Assembly: GCA_022599775.1 (NCBI GenBank)
Contig: JAHZLQ010000073.1
Span: forward strand, 1 to 51,367
Length of the DNA: 51,367 bases
Origin: Gammaproteobacteria bacterium
GTDB lineage: Bacteria > Pseudomonadota > Gammaproteobacteria > Nevskiales > Nevskiaceae
Direction: 5' to 3'
Below, in pieces: positions 6,104-14,306 of this stretch (the stretch's first letter is position 1; each line of letters opens with the position of its first letter). The position numbers and the translations under genes are program-made. Under the pieces are notes generated by a model. That model worked only from the letters and a program-made list of their open reading frames with translations. It did no database searches and was not told the DNA's origin.

Positions 6104-7924
6104 GTGCCCGCGCGCCGCCCGTCGTCGCTGCCCGAATCCGGCATGCCAGCGAAACCGGAGTGGCGCAGCCTTGGCAGGCTGTGGCCCTATCTGCGCGAAT
6201 TTCCGCTGCGTGTCGGTATTGCGCTGAGCCTGCTCGTCGCCGCCAAGCTGGCCGGCGTGAGCCTGCCGATGGTCATGAAGCATCTGGTCGATGCGCTCGA
6301 CACCGAGGGTGCGGCGGTGGTCGCAATTCCGTTGCTGCTGCTGTTGTTCTATGGCGTGCTGCGGCTGATCGTGGTGCTGTTCTCCGAGCTGCGTGACGTC
6401 ATCTTTGGCCGCGTCGCCGAGCGCGCGATGCGCCGTGCCGCATTGGAAGTGTTCCGCCACTTGCATCGTCTGGACCTGGGCTATCACCTGTCGCGCCAGA
6501 CCGGTGGCTTGTCACGCGACATCGAGCGTGGCGTTTCGGGCATCAGCTTTCTGCTGCGTTTCCTCACTTTCAACATCGTGCCGACCTTGTTCGAGATGCT
6601 GCTCGTGGCCGGGATCCTGTTGGTCCAGTACGGCTGGGTCTATGCCCTAATCGTGCTCGGCGCCGTCAGCTTGTACGTACTGTTCTCGGTGGTGGTGACC
6701 GAATGGCGCACGCGCTTCGTGCGTACCGCCAATCAGCTGGATTCGCAGGCCAATACGCGCGCCATCGATTCGCTGCTGAACTACGAAACCGTGAAGCTGT
6801 TCGTCAACGAGGACTACGAGGCGCGCGAGTACGACCGGGCACTGGCGGACTGGGAACGCGCGCAGCGCCGCAACCGCAAATCGCTGGCGACGCTCAATAT
6901 CGGCCAGGCCATCATCATTGCCGGTTCGGTCACCGGCATCATGGTGTTGGCCTCGGCGCAGGTGGCGGCCGGCGACATGACGATCGGCGATTTCGTAGCG
7001 ATCAATGCCTATATGACGCAGTTGTTCATCCCGCTGAATGTGCTCGGCTTCGTCTATCGGGAAATCCGCCGTGCCCTGACCGACATGCAGCGCATGCTGG
7101 CGATGCTGGACGTAGCGCCGGCGGTGGTCGACGAACCCGGCGCGCGGACCCTGGCCGTGCGTACGGCAGCCGTGCGCTTCGAGCAGGTGGGCTTCGCCTA
7201 CGACGCAAGTCGGCCGATACTGCGCGAGCTGAGTTTCGAGATTCCGGCAGGTCGGACCGTGGCCGTGGTCGGGCCCAGCGGCGCCGGAAAATCCACCCTG
7301 GCGCGCCTGTTGTTCCGATTCTACAACCCGGACCGGGGACGAATTCTCGTGGGCGGGCGCGACATCACCGACTACACGCAGAACAGCCTGCGCACGCATA
7401 TCGGCGTGGTGCCGCAGGACACCGTGCTGTTCAATGACAGCCTGGCCTACAACATCGGCTACGGCCGGCCGGGCGCCTCGCGCGAGGATATCGAACGCGT
7501 GGTGCGGCTGGCGCATCTGGACGGTTTCGTCGCGCAACTGCCGGATGGCCTCGATACGCAGGTCGGCGAACGCGGCCTGAAGCTCTCGGGCGGAGAAAAG
7601 CAGCGCGTAAGCATCGCAAGGGCGCTGCTCAAGGATCCGCCGATCATGATCTTCGACGAGGCCACATCCTCGCTGGACACCGAATCCGAGCGGGCGATTC
7701 TGGGCGCACTGGCGGAAGCGGCGCGGCAGCGGACCACGCTGGTGATTGCACACAGGCTGTCGACCGTGGTCGACGCCGACCAGATCATCGTGTTGCGCCA
7801 CGGCCTCATCGTTGAACGGGGCTCGCACACGGAACTGCTCGAAGCCGGCGGAGACTACGCGCACTTGTGGAATCTGCAACGTCGCGAACTGGCGACCGTC
7901 GTCGCTGATCCGGCCGAGGTCTGA
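6104..7924 (+). CDS. Atm1/HMT-type ABC exporter, fused permease and ATPase
   Basis: A 606-aa half-transporter. Residues ~35-320 are the six-helix permease. They contain the Atm1/ABCB7-specific stretch LLNYETVKLFVNEDYE and the RQTGGLSRDIERG motif. Residues ~350-590 are the nucleotide-binding domain: Walker A GPSGAGKST (~389), Q-loop VVPQDTVLFN, signature LSGGEKQ (~493), Walker B MIFDEATSSLD (~514) and the switch His in IAHRLS. Homologues export glutathione-linked sulfur or heavy-metal-glutathione conjugates from cytosol or matrix. The called start is GTG 6104; ATG 6143 in the same frame gives 593 aa and is an equally good start, as neither has a strong ribosome-binding site. Confidence 0.9.
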   Translation: MPARRPSSLPESGMPAKPEWRSLGRLWPYLREFPLRVGIALSLLVAAKLAGVSLPMVMKHLVDALDTEGAAVVAIPLLLLLFYGVLRLIVVLFSELRDVIFGRVAERAMRRAALEVFRHLHRLDLGYHLSRQTGGLSRDIERGVSGISFLLRFLTFNIVPTLFEMLLVAGILLVQYGWVYALIVLGAVSLYVLFSVVVTEWRTRFVRTANQLDSQANTRAIDSLLNYETVKLFVNEDYEAREYDRALADWERAQRRNRKSLATLNIGQAIIIAGSVTGIMVLASAQVAAGDMTIGDFVAINAYMTQLFIPLNVLGFVYREIRRALTDMQRMLAMLDVAPAVVDEPGARTLAVRTAAVRFEQVGFAYDASRPILRELSFEIPAGRTVAVVGPSGAGKSTLARLLFRFYNPDRGRILVGGRDITDYTQNSLRTHIGVVPQDTVLFNDSLAYNIGYGRPGASREDIERVVRLAHLDGFVAQLPDGLDTQVGERGLKLSGGEKQRVSIARALLKDPPIMIFDEATSSLDTESERAILGALAEAARQRTTLVIAHRLSTVVDADQIIVLRHGLIVERGSHTELLEAGGDYAHLWNLQRRELATVVADPAEV

Positions 7925-8080
7925 ACCGGAGTCGACTGCGTGGCCCGGTACGCCCGGTTCTCGCTATAGTGCCAGCGGAGGTCCTCCGGCTGGGCCGGTG
8001 AGCATGCAGGCTCACTATTCATATTCCTGCCGGCGACCACGAGCGATGATGTGACGATTGCCTGGAGGAGGCAGGCTGGC

Positions 8081-8116
8081 ATGCGCCGGCCCATGCGATG
8101 CAGCAAACCAGCCTGA
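8081..8116 (+). other. Possible 11-codon upstream ORF with strong ribosome-binding site
   Basis: GGAGGAGG at 8064-8071 lies 9 bases before an ATG at 8081. That ATG opens a tiny frame ending in TGA at 8114-8116, overlapping the start of the acyltransferase (8098) in another frame. The acyltransferase start itself has no nearby Shine-Dalgarno sequence. Coupled re-initiation is conceivable; coincidence is also possible. Confidence 0.25.
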
Positions 8117-8922
8117 AGCAGAAATTGACCGACCGATTCGTCAGCGCCGAGATCCAGGGTTTGCTGGCGCGTGTACCGAAGCCGCTCGGTAGCTTCGGCT
8201 ATGACCCCTGGGGCTACAACGAAGACGCGATCAAGTTCGCCGTGCCGCCGGTGCGCTGGCTCTACGAGCGCTATTTCCGCGTAGTCGCCCACGGACTGGA
8301 GAACATTCCGTCCGAAGGCCGCGTTCTGATCGTACCGAACCATTCGGGGCAGCTGCCGATGGATGGCCTGATGATCGGCTACGCGATGCTGACCAATCCG
8401 CACGGCCCGCGCGCCGGGCGCGCCATGATCGAACGTTTCTTCCCGACGGTGCCGTGGCTCGGCAACTGGCTCAATGCGATCGGTGGCGTGATCGGCGATC
8501 CGGTCAATTGCGGGCGCATGCTCGACCGCGAAGAGGCCGTTGTGGTCTTTCCTGAAGGCATACGCGGCAGCGGCAAGCTTTATCGTGATCGTTACAAGTT
8601 GCAGCGGTTCGGCAACGGATTCATGCATCTGGCCTTGCAGCACAACGTTCCGATCGTGCCGGTCGGCGTGGTTGGCTGCGAGGAAACCATGCCGTCGCTG
8701 TTCAATATCTCGCCGCTGGCGCGTCTGCTCGGGGTGCCCTATGTGCCGATCGCGCCGCCGCTGCCGCTGCCGGCGCGCGTGATCCTCAACTTCGGCGAGC
8801 CGATGCGCTTCGAGTGTCCCGTGCAAAGCGAGGATGAAGTGCTGGCGCGGGTCGACATGGTCAAGAAGGCAATCGGGGGCTTGATACGCAAGGGTCTGAA
8901 GGAACGGAAGAAGGTCTTTTAG
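8098..8922 (+). CDS. PlsC-type lysophospholipid acyltransferase
   Basis: A 274-aa protein of the 1-acyl-glycerol-phosphate acyltransferase superfamily, expected at the inner membrane. The acyltransferase block is NHSGQLPMD at residues 81-89, where the catalytic His and Asp are separated by six residues instead of the textbook four. This variant is known from a subgroup of glycerol-acyltransferase-like proteins. The second block is VFPEGIRGSG (~150), which binds the glycerol phosphate, followed by VPIVPVGVVGCEE. Members transfer acyl chains from acyl-CoA or acyl-ACP to lysophospholipids. One base separates its stop from the next gene, an SDR, so the two are probably one operon and may act in the same lipid pathway. 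Confidence 0.85.
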   Translation: MQQTSLKQKLTDRFVSAEIQGLLARVPKPLGSFGYDPWGYNEDAIKFAVPPVRWLYERYFRVVAHGLENIPSEGRVLIVPNHSGQLPMDGLMIGYAMLTNPHGPRAGRAMIERFFPTVPWLGNWLNAIGGVIGDPVNCGRMLDREEAVVVFPEGIRGSGKLYRDRYKLQRFGNGFMHLALQHNVPIVPVGVVGCEETMPSLFNISPLARLLGVPYVPIAPPLPLPARVILNFGEPMRFECPVQSEDEVLARVDMVKKAIGGLIRKGLKERKKVF

Positions 8923-8923
8923 C

Positions 8924-9880
8924 ATGCCGCCCCCCAAGAGAAAGACGGTTCTGGTGACCGGCGCCGCCGGTGCGCTCGCCAAGCGGGTGATCGCCCGGCT
9001 TCACGAGCGCCACAACGTCGTGGCTGTGGACTTTCGCCGTCGCGTCGAGACCGACGAAGGAATTCCTTCGTACAAGGTGGCCACACATACGCGCGGCTTC
9101 GAGGACATTTTTCGGCGCCACCAGTTCGACGCCGTGCTGCACATCGGCCGCATGTTCGCGCATGAATCCGATCGCCTGCGCCGTTACAACACCAATGTAC
9201 TCGGTGCGAAGCGCCTGCTCGACCTGTGCTGCAAGTACAAGGTTTCCCAGGTCGTCATGCATTCCACGTATTTCGTCTACGGCGCCAGTCCCTACAATCC
9301 GGCTTTGTTGTCGGAAGAGGCGCCACTCAAGGCCTCCGAGGTGACCCAGGATCTGGTGGATTCGGTCGAACTCGAAAGCCTCGCGCAGATCTATCTGTGG
9401 AAGCATCGCAAGCTGCACATGACGATCCTGCGGCCATGCAATGTGCTCGGTCCGGGCGTCAAGAACAGCATGTCGCTGCTGTTGTCGAGACCGCTGGCAC
9501 CGGTGCTGACGGGGTTTTCTCCGATGATGCAGTTCGTCCATGTGGAGGACATGGCGGAGGCGATGGTGCTGGCTTTCGAGAGGAACCGGCCCGGCATCTA
9601 CAACGTGGCGCCCGAAGACTGGGTGCCCTATCAGGAGGCCGTCGTGCAGGCAGGGTGCCGCAAGTTGTCGGTGCCCTCGGTGCCGCCAATGCTACCCAAG
9701 GCGATCAGTGGTCTGCTCAACTGGAACGCCTTCTTTCCGCCTTATCTGATCAACTATTTCAAATATCCGGTGATCATCGATGGGCATGCCTTCCGCGATA
9801 CCTTCGGCTGGTCCCCCAGGCACAGCCTGAGCGATATCTTTTCGTACTATCGCAAGCAAAAGGCGATTTCGCCGCACTAG
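8924..9880 (+). CDS. NAD(P)-binding extended SDR (epimerase/dehydratase-like) lacking the YxxxK pair
   Basis: A 318-aa protein with a Rossmann nucleotide-binding start VLVTGAAGALAKR (residues 9-21), an acidic residue after the second strand (VVAVDF), and the STYFVYGASPYNP loop of extended SDRs near residue 114. At the place where the catalytic Tyr-x-x-x-Lys is expected (~145-150) the sequence reads VDSVELESLAQ, with neither residue. The LRPCNVLGPG and FVHVEDMAEA motifs of the substrate domain are kept. It therefore probably binds a nucleotide without classical SDR redox chemistry, or uses other residues. It is translated one base after the acyltransferase. Substrate unknown. Confidence 0.8.
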   Translation: MPPPKRKTVLVTGAAGALAKRVIARLHERHNVVAVDFRRRVETDEGIPSYKVATHTRGFEDIFRRHQFDAVLHIGRMFAHESDRLRRYNTNVLGAKRLLDLCCKYKVSQVVMHSTYFVYGASPYNPALLSEEAPLKASEVTQDLVDSVELESLAQIYLWKHRKLHMTILRPCNVLGPGVKNSMSLLLSRPLAPVLTGFSPMMQFVHVEDMAEAMVLAFERNRPGIYNVAPEDWVPYQEAVVQAGCRKLSVPSVPPMLPKAISGLLNWNAFFPPYLINYFKYPVIIDGHAFRDTFGWSPRHSLSDIFSYYRKQKAISPH

Positions 9881-10042
9881 CGGTGGCTCCGCCCGCCCGG
9901 CGCGTCGCTACAATTGAAGCGGGAGAGCGGCGGCCTGCCTGGCACGGGATTCATTTTTCAGGGTGCCTCTGCCGCATGGCCGCTAGACGGCGCATCATCC
10001 TGCGCGACGATGCGACACCCTCGTTTCAATAGAATTAATGGA

Positions 10043-10072
10043 TTGTTAAGCAGATTAGTATTAATTTATGCA
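10043..10072 (+). promoter_or_regulatory. Candidate promoter of the dps gene
   Basis: An A/T-rich island (10025-10080) in otherwise GC-rich DNA contains TTGTTA (10043-10048) and TATGCA (10067-10072) 18 bases apart. It is the only sigma70-like pair close upstream of the Dps gene. An OxyR site would be expected for such genes, but I cannot identify a convincing one. Confidence 0.35.
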
Positions 10073-10127
10073 ATACATATCGAGCGCCGCCTGCTGCGTT
10101 CGTTCATCCATATTTAAGGGCAGAACC

Positions 10128-10595
10128 ATGAAGATCGATATCGGAATCAGCCAGGAACAGCGTCAGACCATCGCCAAGGGATTGAGCCGGGTGCTGGCCG
10201 ACGAATACACGCTGTACCTCAAGACCCACAACTTTCACTGGAACGTGACCGGCCCGATGTTCAACACCCTGCATCAGATGTTCGAGGGTCAGTACACTGA
10301 ATCTGCGGCGGCGGTCGACCAGATTGCCGAGCGCATTCGCGCGCTTGGCTATCCCGCGCCCGGTTCCTACAAGCAGTACGCCGAACTCTCGCAGATCGAG
10401 GAAGAACCGGGCGTACCGGAGTGGAAGGACATGGTGGTCCAGCTCGTCAGCGGTCATGAAACCGTTGCGCGGACCGCTCGCGAGGTGTTCCAGCAGGCCG
10501 AGCAGGCCGACGACGAAGCCACGGCCGATCTGCTGACACAGCGCATGCAATTGCACGAGAAGACCGCATGGATGCTGCGCAGTCTGCTCGAGTAA
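10128..10595 (+). CDS. dps: Dps-family ferritin-like DNA protection protein
   Basis: A 155-aa protein of the Dps/miniferritin family. The ferroxidase ligands of the dodecamer interface are all present: H37 in NFHWNV, H49 and E53 in LHQMFEG, D64 and E68 in AAVDQIAER. These proteins oxidise Fe(II) with hydrogen peroxide, store the iron inside a 12-subunit shell, and protect DNA during oxidative stress or starvation. I use ATG 10128, which has AAGGGCAG upstream; a longer frame from 10068 would add a non-homologous tail. There is no Lys-rich N-terminal extension like that of E. coli Dps, so strong DNA binding is uncertain. Confidence 0.92.
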   Translation: MKIDIGISQEQRQTIAKGLSRVLADEYTLYLKTHNFHWNVTGPMFNTLHQMFEGQYTESAAAVDQIAERIRALGYPAPGSYKQYAELSQIEEEPGVPEWKDMVVQLVSGHETVARTAREVFQQAEQADDEATADLLTQRMQLHEKTAWMLRSLLE

Positions 10596-10698
10596 CCGAT
10601 ATGGGTGATTGCTGTGTCCCGCGACGCGGGGCACAGTTGCGCCCGCCGAACGGCGGCAGAATTGTCTGCAGCCGTTCAGATTGAGAGGGCGAGGCGCC

Positions 10699-11727
10699 AT
10701 GTTTACAGTAGCTACGCGACGTCCGGTTCTTTCGGTGCGACGCCTTCGAGTTCACTATCCGCTAAAGCGGGGGCGTGTTTGGCCCTTGTTCGGGCCGTCC
10801 GGCGTGATCAAGGCGGTCGACGACATGCATTTCGACCTCCACGCCGGCGAGACTCTCGGTATTGTCGGTGAATCCGGTTGCGGCAAGTCCACGCTGGCGC
10901 GCGCTCTGGTCGGGCTCGAGACGCCGACGGGCGGGCAGATCAGTATCGACGGTCACAACGTCACCGGTTACAGCGACGCCGACTGGCGGCCGCTGCGCCG
11001 CGAGGTCCAAATCGTTTTCCAGGACCCGCTGGCGAGCCTCAATCCGCGCATGAGCATTGCACAGTGCATCGCCGAACCGCTGAAGACGCTCTGTCCCGAG
11101 GTGGGGGCCAACGAGCGCAGCGCCCGCGTGCTCGAAATGATGCAGCGTGTCGGTCTGGATGCGGAGCTGAAGGATCGTTATCCGCATGAAATCTCGGGCG
11201 GTCAGTGCCAGCGCGTCGGTATTGCGCGCGCCCTGGTGGTCCGCCCCAAGGTATTGATCTGTGACGAGCCGGTGAGTGCGCTGGATGTTTCGGTGCAGGC
11301 CCAGATCGTCCATCTGCTGGTGGACCTGCAGCGCGAGTACGGACTGGCGATGTTGTTCATCTCCCACGACCTGGCGGTGGTGCGCCAGCTCAGCCATCGG
11401 GTGATGGTGATGTATCTGGGCAAGGTCATGGAGCAGTCGGCGCGCGATGCACTGTTCGAAGCGCCGCAGCATCCGTACACGCGGGCCTTGCTGTCGGCCG
11501 TGCCGGACTTCGAGGCGCTGCTGCCGGGCGCACGCGTGGAACTGACCGGCGAGATCCCGAGCCCTTCGAATCCGCCGAGCGGTTGCGTATTCAGAACGCG
11601 CTGTCCGCTGGTCGATCATGTCTGTGCGCAACAGGTGCCGGTGCTGCGCCGGGTTCCCAGCGGCGGCTATTCGGCCTGCCATTTCGCCGCCTACGCCGAG
11701 AGTCCGATGATTCCGAGGACAGCGTGA
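10699..11727 (+). CDS. OppF/DppF-type peptide ABC transporter ATPase (orphan)
   Basis: A 342-aa ATPase subunit of the peptide/nickel ABC importer family, acting at the cytoplasmic face. Walker A is GESGCGKST (~57), signature ISGGQCQRVG (~165), Walker B VLICDEPVSALD (~185), switch His in FISHDLAVV. The C-terminus is the oligopeptide-family extension with SGCVFRTRCPL...C...C, which can hold an iron-sulfur cluster in some members. ATG 10699 has GAGAGGG 9 bases upstream; an upstream extension to 10609 looks non-coding. No binding protein, permease or OppD partner lies next to it, so it must work with subunits encoded elsewhere or be a leftover. Confidence 0.9.
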   Translation: MFTVATRRPVLSVRRLRVHYPLKRGRVWPLFGPSGVIKAVDDMHFDLHAGETLGIVGESGCGKSTLARALVGLETPTGGQISIDGHNVTGYSDADWRPLRREVQIVFQDPLASLNPRMSIAQCIAEPLKTLCPEVGANERSARVLEMMQRVGLDAELKDRYPHEISGGQCQRVGIARALVVRPKVLICDEPVSALDVSVQAQIVHLLVDLQREYGLAMLFISHDLAVVRQLSHRVMVMYLGKVMEQSARDALFEAPQHPYTRALLSAVPDFEALLPGARVELTGEIPSPSNPPSGCVFRTRCPLVDHVCAQQVPVLRRVPSGGYSACHFAAYAESPMIPRTA

Positions 11728-11735
11728 AGAAGTGC

Positions 11736-11814
11736 GTAAGGGCTAAGGCGACCGGCGTAAATGCGTGCAAAGCAATGAAAGGCCCGTAGTAGCCTGTTCG
11801 CCTCACGCCTTACT
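11736..11814. repeat. Inverted repeat of the CTCACGCC family between convergent genes
   Basis: The arms GTAAGGGCTAAGGCG (11736-11750) and CGCCTCACGCCTTAC (11800-11814) are imperfect inverted copies around a 49-base centre, between the OppF-type gene and the M48 gene. The right arm shares GCCTCACGCCT with the repeat inside the atp operon (48391-48420). No T-tract is present, so this is not a typical terminator. Confidence 0.45.
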
Positions 11815-12592
11815 TGCAGTTCGGCCGACGCCCCGCGGCGCGCGCCTGGGTGTAGATCGCCATCGAATGCTCCAGACGATTGTTCAGGTCGCGGATCCGG
11901 TTTTCGGGCGAAGGGTGGGTCGACAGGAACTGCGGCGGGCGCTCGCCGTTGTTGAGCTGGCCCATGTTGATCCACAACTGGATGCTCTCGCGCGGGTCGA
12001 AGCCCGCATCCGCCATCAGGTCTTCGCCGATCAGGTCGGCCTCGCTTTCATGCGCGCGTGAATACGGCAGCAGGAAGAAGGTCTGTGCGGCGACACCGAG
12101 CAATTGCGGGTCGATACCCGTCGCGGCATAGGTGAGCTGCCCACCGAGCTGCGCCACGGCCTGCGAGGACACCCGCTCGTTGGAGTGGCCGGCGATGACA
12201 TGGCCCACTTCATGGCCGATGACGGCGGCCAGCTGGTCCTGGTTCTTGGCCACGTCGAGCAGGCCGGTGTAGACGCCGATCTTGCCGCCGGGCAGGGCGA
12301 AGGCGTTGGCCTGATCCTCGGCAAAGACGTTGACTTCCCATACCGTGTTACCCGCAACCTGGCGGGTGATCGCCTGCGCCACACACTGTACGTAGCGGTT
12401 GACCGAGGCGTCCTTGGTGACCGGGGTTTCGCTTTTCAGCTCCTGATAGGACTGGACGCCCATCTGCGCGATCTCCTGGTCGGAGAACAGCTTGAGCTGA
12501 CGCCGACCCAGCGGCGAGGTCGCACAGGCGACAAGCAGCGACAGGCTCAGGGTGGCGAGTACGCCGTACTTGAAGGCGGAGCTGCGGATCAT
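11810..12592 (-). CDS. M48-family metalloprotease lipoprotein
   Basis: A 260-aa protein (start ATG, complement of 12590-12592) with a lipoprotein signal ending in LSLLVAC, lipidated Cys 23. The zinc site is HEVGH at residues 127-131, with the third ligand in the later SEADLIGEDLM motif. The sequence fits the LoiP/YggG and BepA-like periplasmic M48 proteases that degrade or help assemble outer-membrane proteins. An open frame extends 23 codons further upstream, but the lipobox fixes the start used here. It is convergent with the OppF-type gene and codirectional with the dienelactone hydrolase. Confidence 0.88.
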   Translation of the reverse strand: MIRSSAFKYGVLATLSLSLLVACATSPLGRRQLKLFSDQEIAQMGVQSYQELKSETPVTKDASVNRYVQCVAQAITRQVAGNTVWEVNVFAEDQANAFALPGGKIGVYTGLLDVAKNQDQLAAVIGHEVGHVIAGHSNERVSSQAVAQLGGQLTYAATGIDPQLLGVAAQTFFLLPYSRAHESEADLIGEDLMADAGFDPRESIQLWINMGQLNNGERPPQFLSTHPSPENRIRDLNNRLEHSMAIYTQARAAGRRPNCK

Positions 12593-12694
12593 GGGGGCGG
12601 GGTGATCCTGTTCAGTCGAAGGGCGTCCATCATGCGCAAGCGTTCGCGTGGCGACAAGCACGGATCAGCCGCTGTCCCGGCTGCGCCCGTCAGC

Positions 12695-13642
12695 TCAGCC
12701 GGGATTGTCATCGGCGTCCGCGGGCGATGCCGCGGCTTCGTCGCCGACCGGGCTCATGTGCGCCTGCAGGAACGCCAGCGTGCGCGCCCAGGCATCTTCC
12801 GCGGCTTTCTTTTGGTAGGCCTTGCCGGACGGGTTGGCGAAACCATGACCAGCGTCAGCGTAGACATGGACCTCAAGCGACTTGTCGAGATCGTGCATGG
12901 TGCTTTCGAACGACTCGATGGTCTTCGGGGGGATGCTGTCGTCCTTCCCGCCGAAAAACGCCAGAATCGGCGACTGGATTGGCGCCAGCTTTTCGGCGTC
13001 GCCGCCGACCTGTCCGTAGTAGATCACCGCGGCGTCCAGTCCGGCGGGGGTCAGCAGCACGTTCTGGAAAGCCATCGAGCCGCCGAAGCACCAGCCGATC
13101 ACGCCGACCTGCGGTGCGCCCTTGGACTTGATGTAGTCGAAGGCTGCGTAGATGTTGGCCGCCAGTCGCGCCTTGTCGTTGAGGGCTGCGTTCATGGCTT
13201 GCTGTGCGCCGGTCCGGGTGTCGTAGACCTTGCCGTCGTAGAAGTCCGCGGCCAGCACCAGATATCCATGCGCGGCCAGACGATCCGCCATCGCCCGGAT
13301 GTTGTCGTTGAGTCCCCACCATTCGTGATACATCACCAGTGCTGGCAGTGCACCTTCCACACCCGCCGGGCGCGCCAGATAGCCGTTGAAGTCCTTGCCG
13401 TTGACCGAGCCATAGCTGACGGTCTGGTGCTCGACAGCCGCGGTGGGCGGCTGCTTGGCCGCTTCGCTGGCCTGCGGAGTATCGCCTTCGTGTTGCCGAC
13501 CTATCGCTTCGACGTAACTGTCCGCCGCAGCGCTGCCGTCGGCGGCGGGCGGCTCGTCCTGGTCCTTGCCGGGCCACAACCCGATGATCGCGATGACCAC
13601 CACGATGGCGGCTGCGAGCAGCAACAGAGGGCGTCGGTTCAC
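12695..13642 (-). CDS. Membrane-anchored dienelactone hydrolase family protein
   Basis: A 315-aa alpha/beta hydrolase with an N-terminal hydrophobic segment (RPLLLLAAAIVVVIAIIGL, residues 4-22) that acts as anchor or uncleaved signal, then an acidic, Ala-rich linker to ~70. The catalytic triad of the family is visible: Cys in GWCFGG (C185), Asp in GGKDDSIP and His in DAGHGFANP. Canonical enzymes open dienelactones in chlorocatechol breakdown, but most homologues have unknown esterase substrates. The periplasmic linker form argues for an extracytoplasmic ester. Start is GTG (complement of 13640-13642), with GGGAGAT upstream. Confidence 0.87.
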   Translation of the reverse strand: MNRRPLLLLAAAIVVVIAIIGLWPGKDQDEPPAADGSAAADSYVEAIGRQHEGDTPQASEAAKQPPTAAVEHQTVSYGSVNGKDFNGYLARPAGVEGALPALVMYHEWWGLNDNIRAMADRLAAHGYLVLAADFYDGKVYDTRTGAQQAMNAALNDKARLAANIYAAFDYIKSKGAPQVGVIGWCFGGSMAFQNVLLTPAGLDAAVIYYGQVGGDAEKLAPIQSPILAFFGGKDDSIPPKTIESFESTMHDLDKSLEVHVYADAGHGFANPSGKAYQKKAAEDAWARTLAFLQAHMSPVGDEAAASPADADDNPG

Positions 13643-13808
13643 GGAGATCTCCCGGTGATCTGGTTATTGTCGTCGTCTTGGAGTGTCGTCGAGGGACAAG
13701 GGTTCCATCGACACGTCCGGGCCCGCGCACTGCCGCGAACGGTCCCCGGGGCGGGAAAGGTAACGAAAGCGGCGGAGCTTGTCGCGCTGTGCCGGGCCGC
13801 CTCCGGTC

Positions 13809-14306
13809 TCAGTCGTCCGCGATGAACGGCGCGAGCATTCCCTGAAAGGCCTGTGCCTGCTGTTGCCACCAGTGGTGATCGGCGTAGCGATGGTCCTGCC
13901 AGTCGAATCCGGGGATCACCAGTTCCGTGACCAGCGCATGCGAGGCCTCGCCAAGCAGACGCGAGCCCTTCCAGATGCCGCCCGGAATCAATAGCGAAAT
14001 CGCATCCGGGGCGTGGAAACCCAGCGTCGTCCGGCGCGGTGGCCGTGATTCGTCGTAGCTCAGATATTCCAGCGGTCCGCCGGACTGCAGTACGTGCAGA
14101 ATGTCGCTGCGGTTGCGGTGCAGGCGGCCGATCGGCGAGCCCCGATCCAGCAGGTAGTGGATGCTGCTGGCGCAGCAGCGTTCGCCGTGCGTGGTGTTCA
14201 GCGTGTGCGCGGACTGGTAGATGCGCCGATACCAGCCGCCTTCGGGGTGGCGCTCCAGCCCCAGCCGCGCGATCCACTTGGCGCCCTCAGGGTTCGAGGC
14301 GCTCAA
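13809..14306 (-). CDS. Cupin family protein (DUF985-type)
   Basis: A 165-aa small beta-barrel protein. Characteristic stretches are LERHPEGGWYRRIYQS, the SSIHYLLDRG.IGRLHRNRSDILHVLQSGGPLEYL cupin core, and AISLLIPGGIWKGS. The function of this cupin group is not established; some relatives are linked to sugar or auxin metabolism. I choose a TTG start at 14304-14306 (reading SASNPEGAKW), because the frame further upstream lies antiparallel-free within pdxH and is rich in Arg, unlike the family. With this start it overlaps the last 20 bases of pdxH, so translation is likely coupled. Confidence 0.8.
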   Translation of the reverse strand: MSASNPEGAKWIARLGLERHPEGGWYRRIYQSAHTLNTTHGERCCASSIHYLLDRGSPIGRLHRNRSDILHVLQSGGPLEYLSYDESRPPRRTTLGFHAPDAISLLIPGGIWKGSRLLGEASHALVTELVIPGFDWQDHRYADHHWWQQQAQAFQGMLAPFIADD

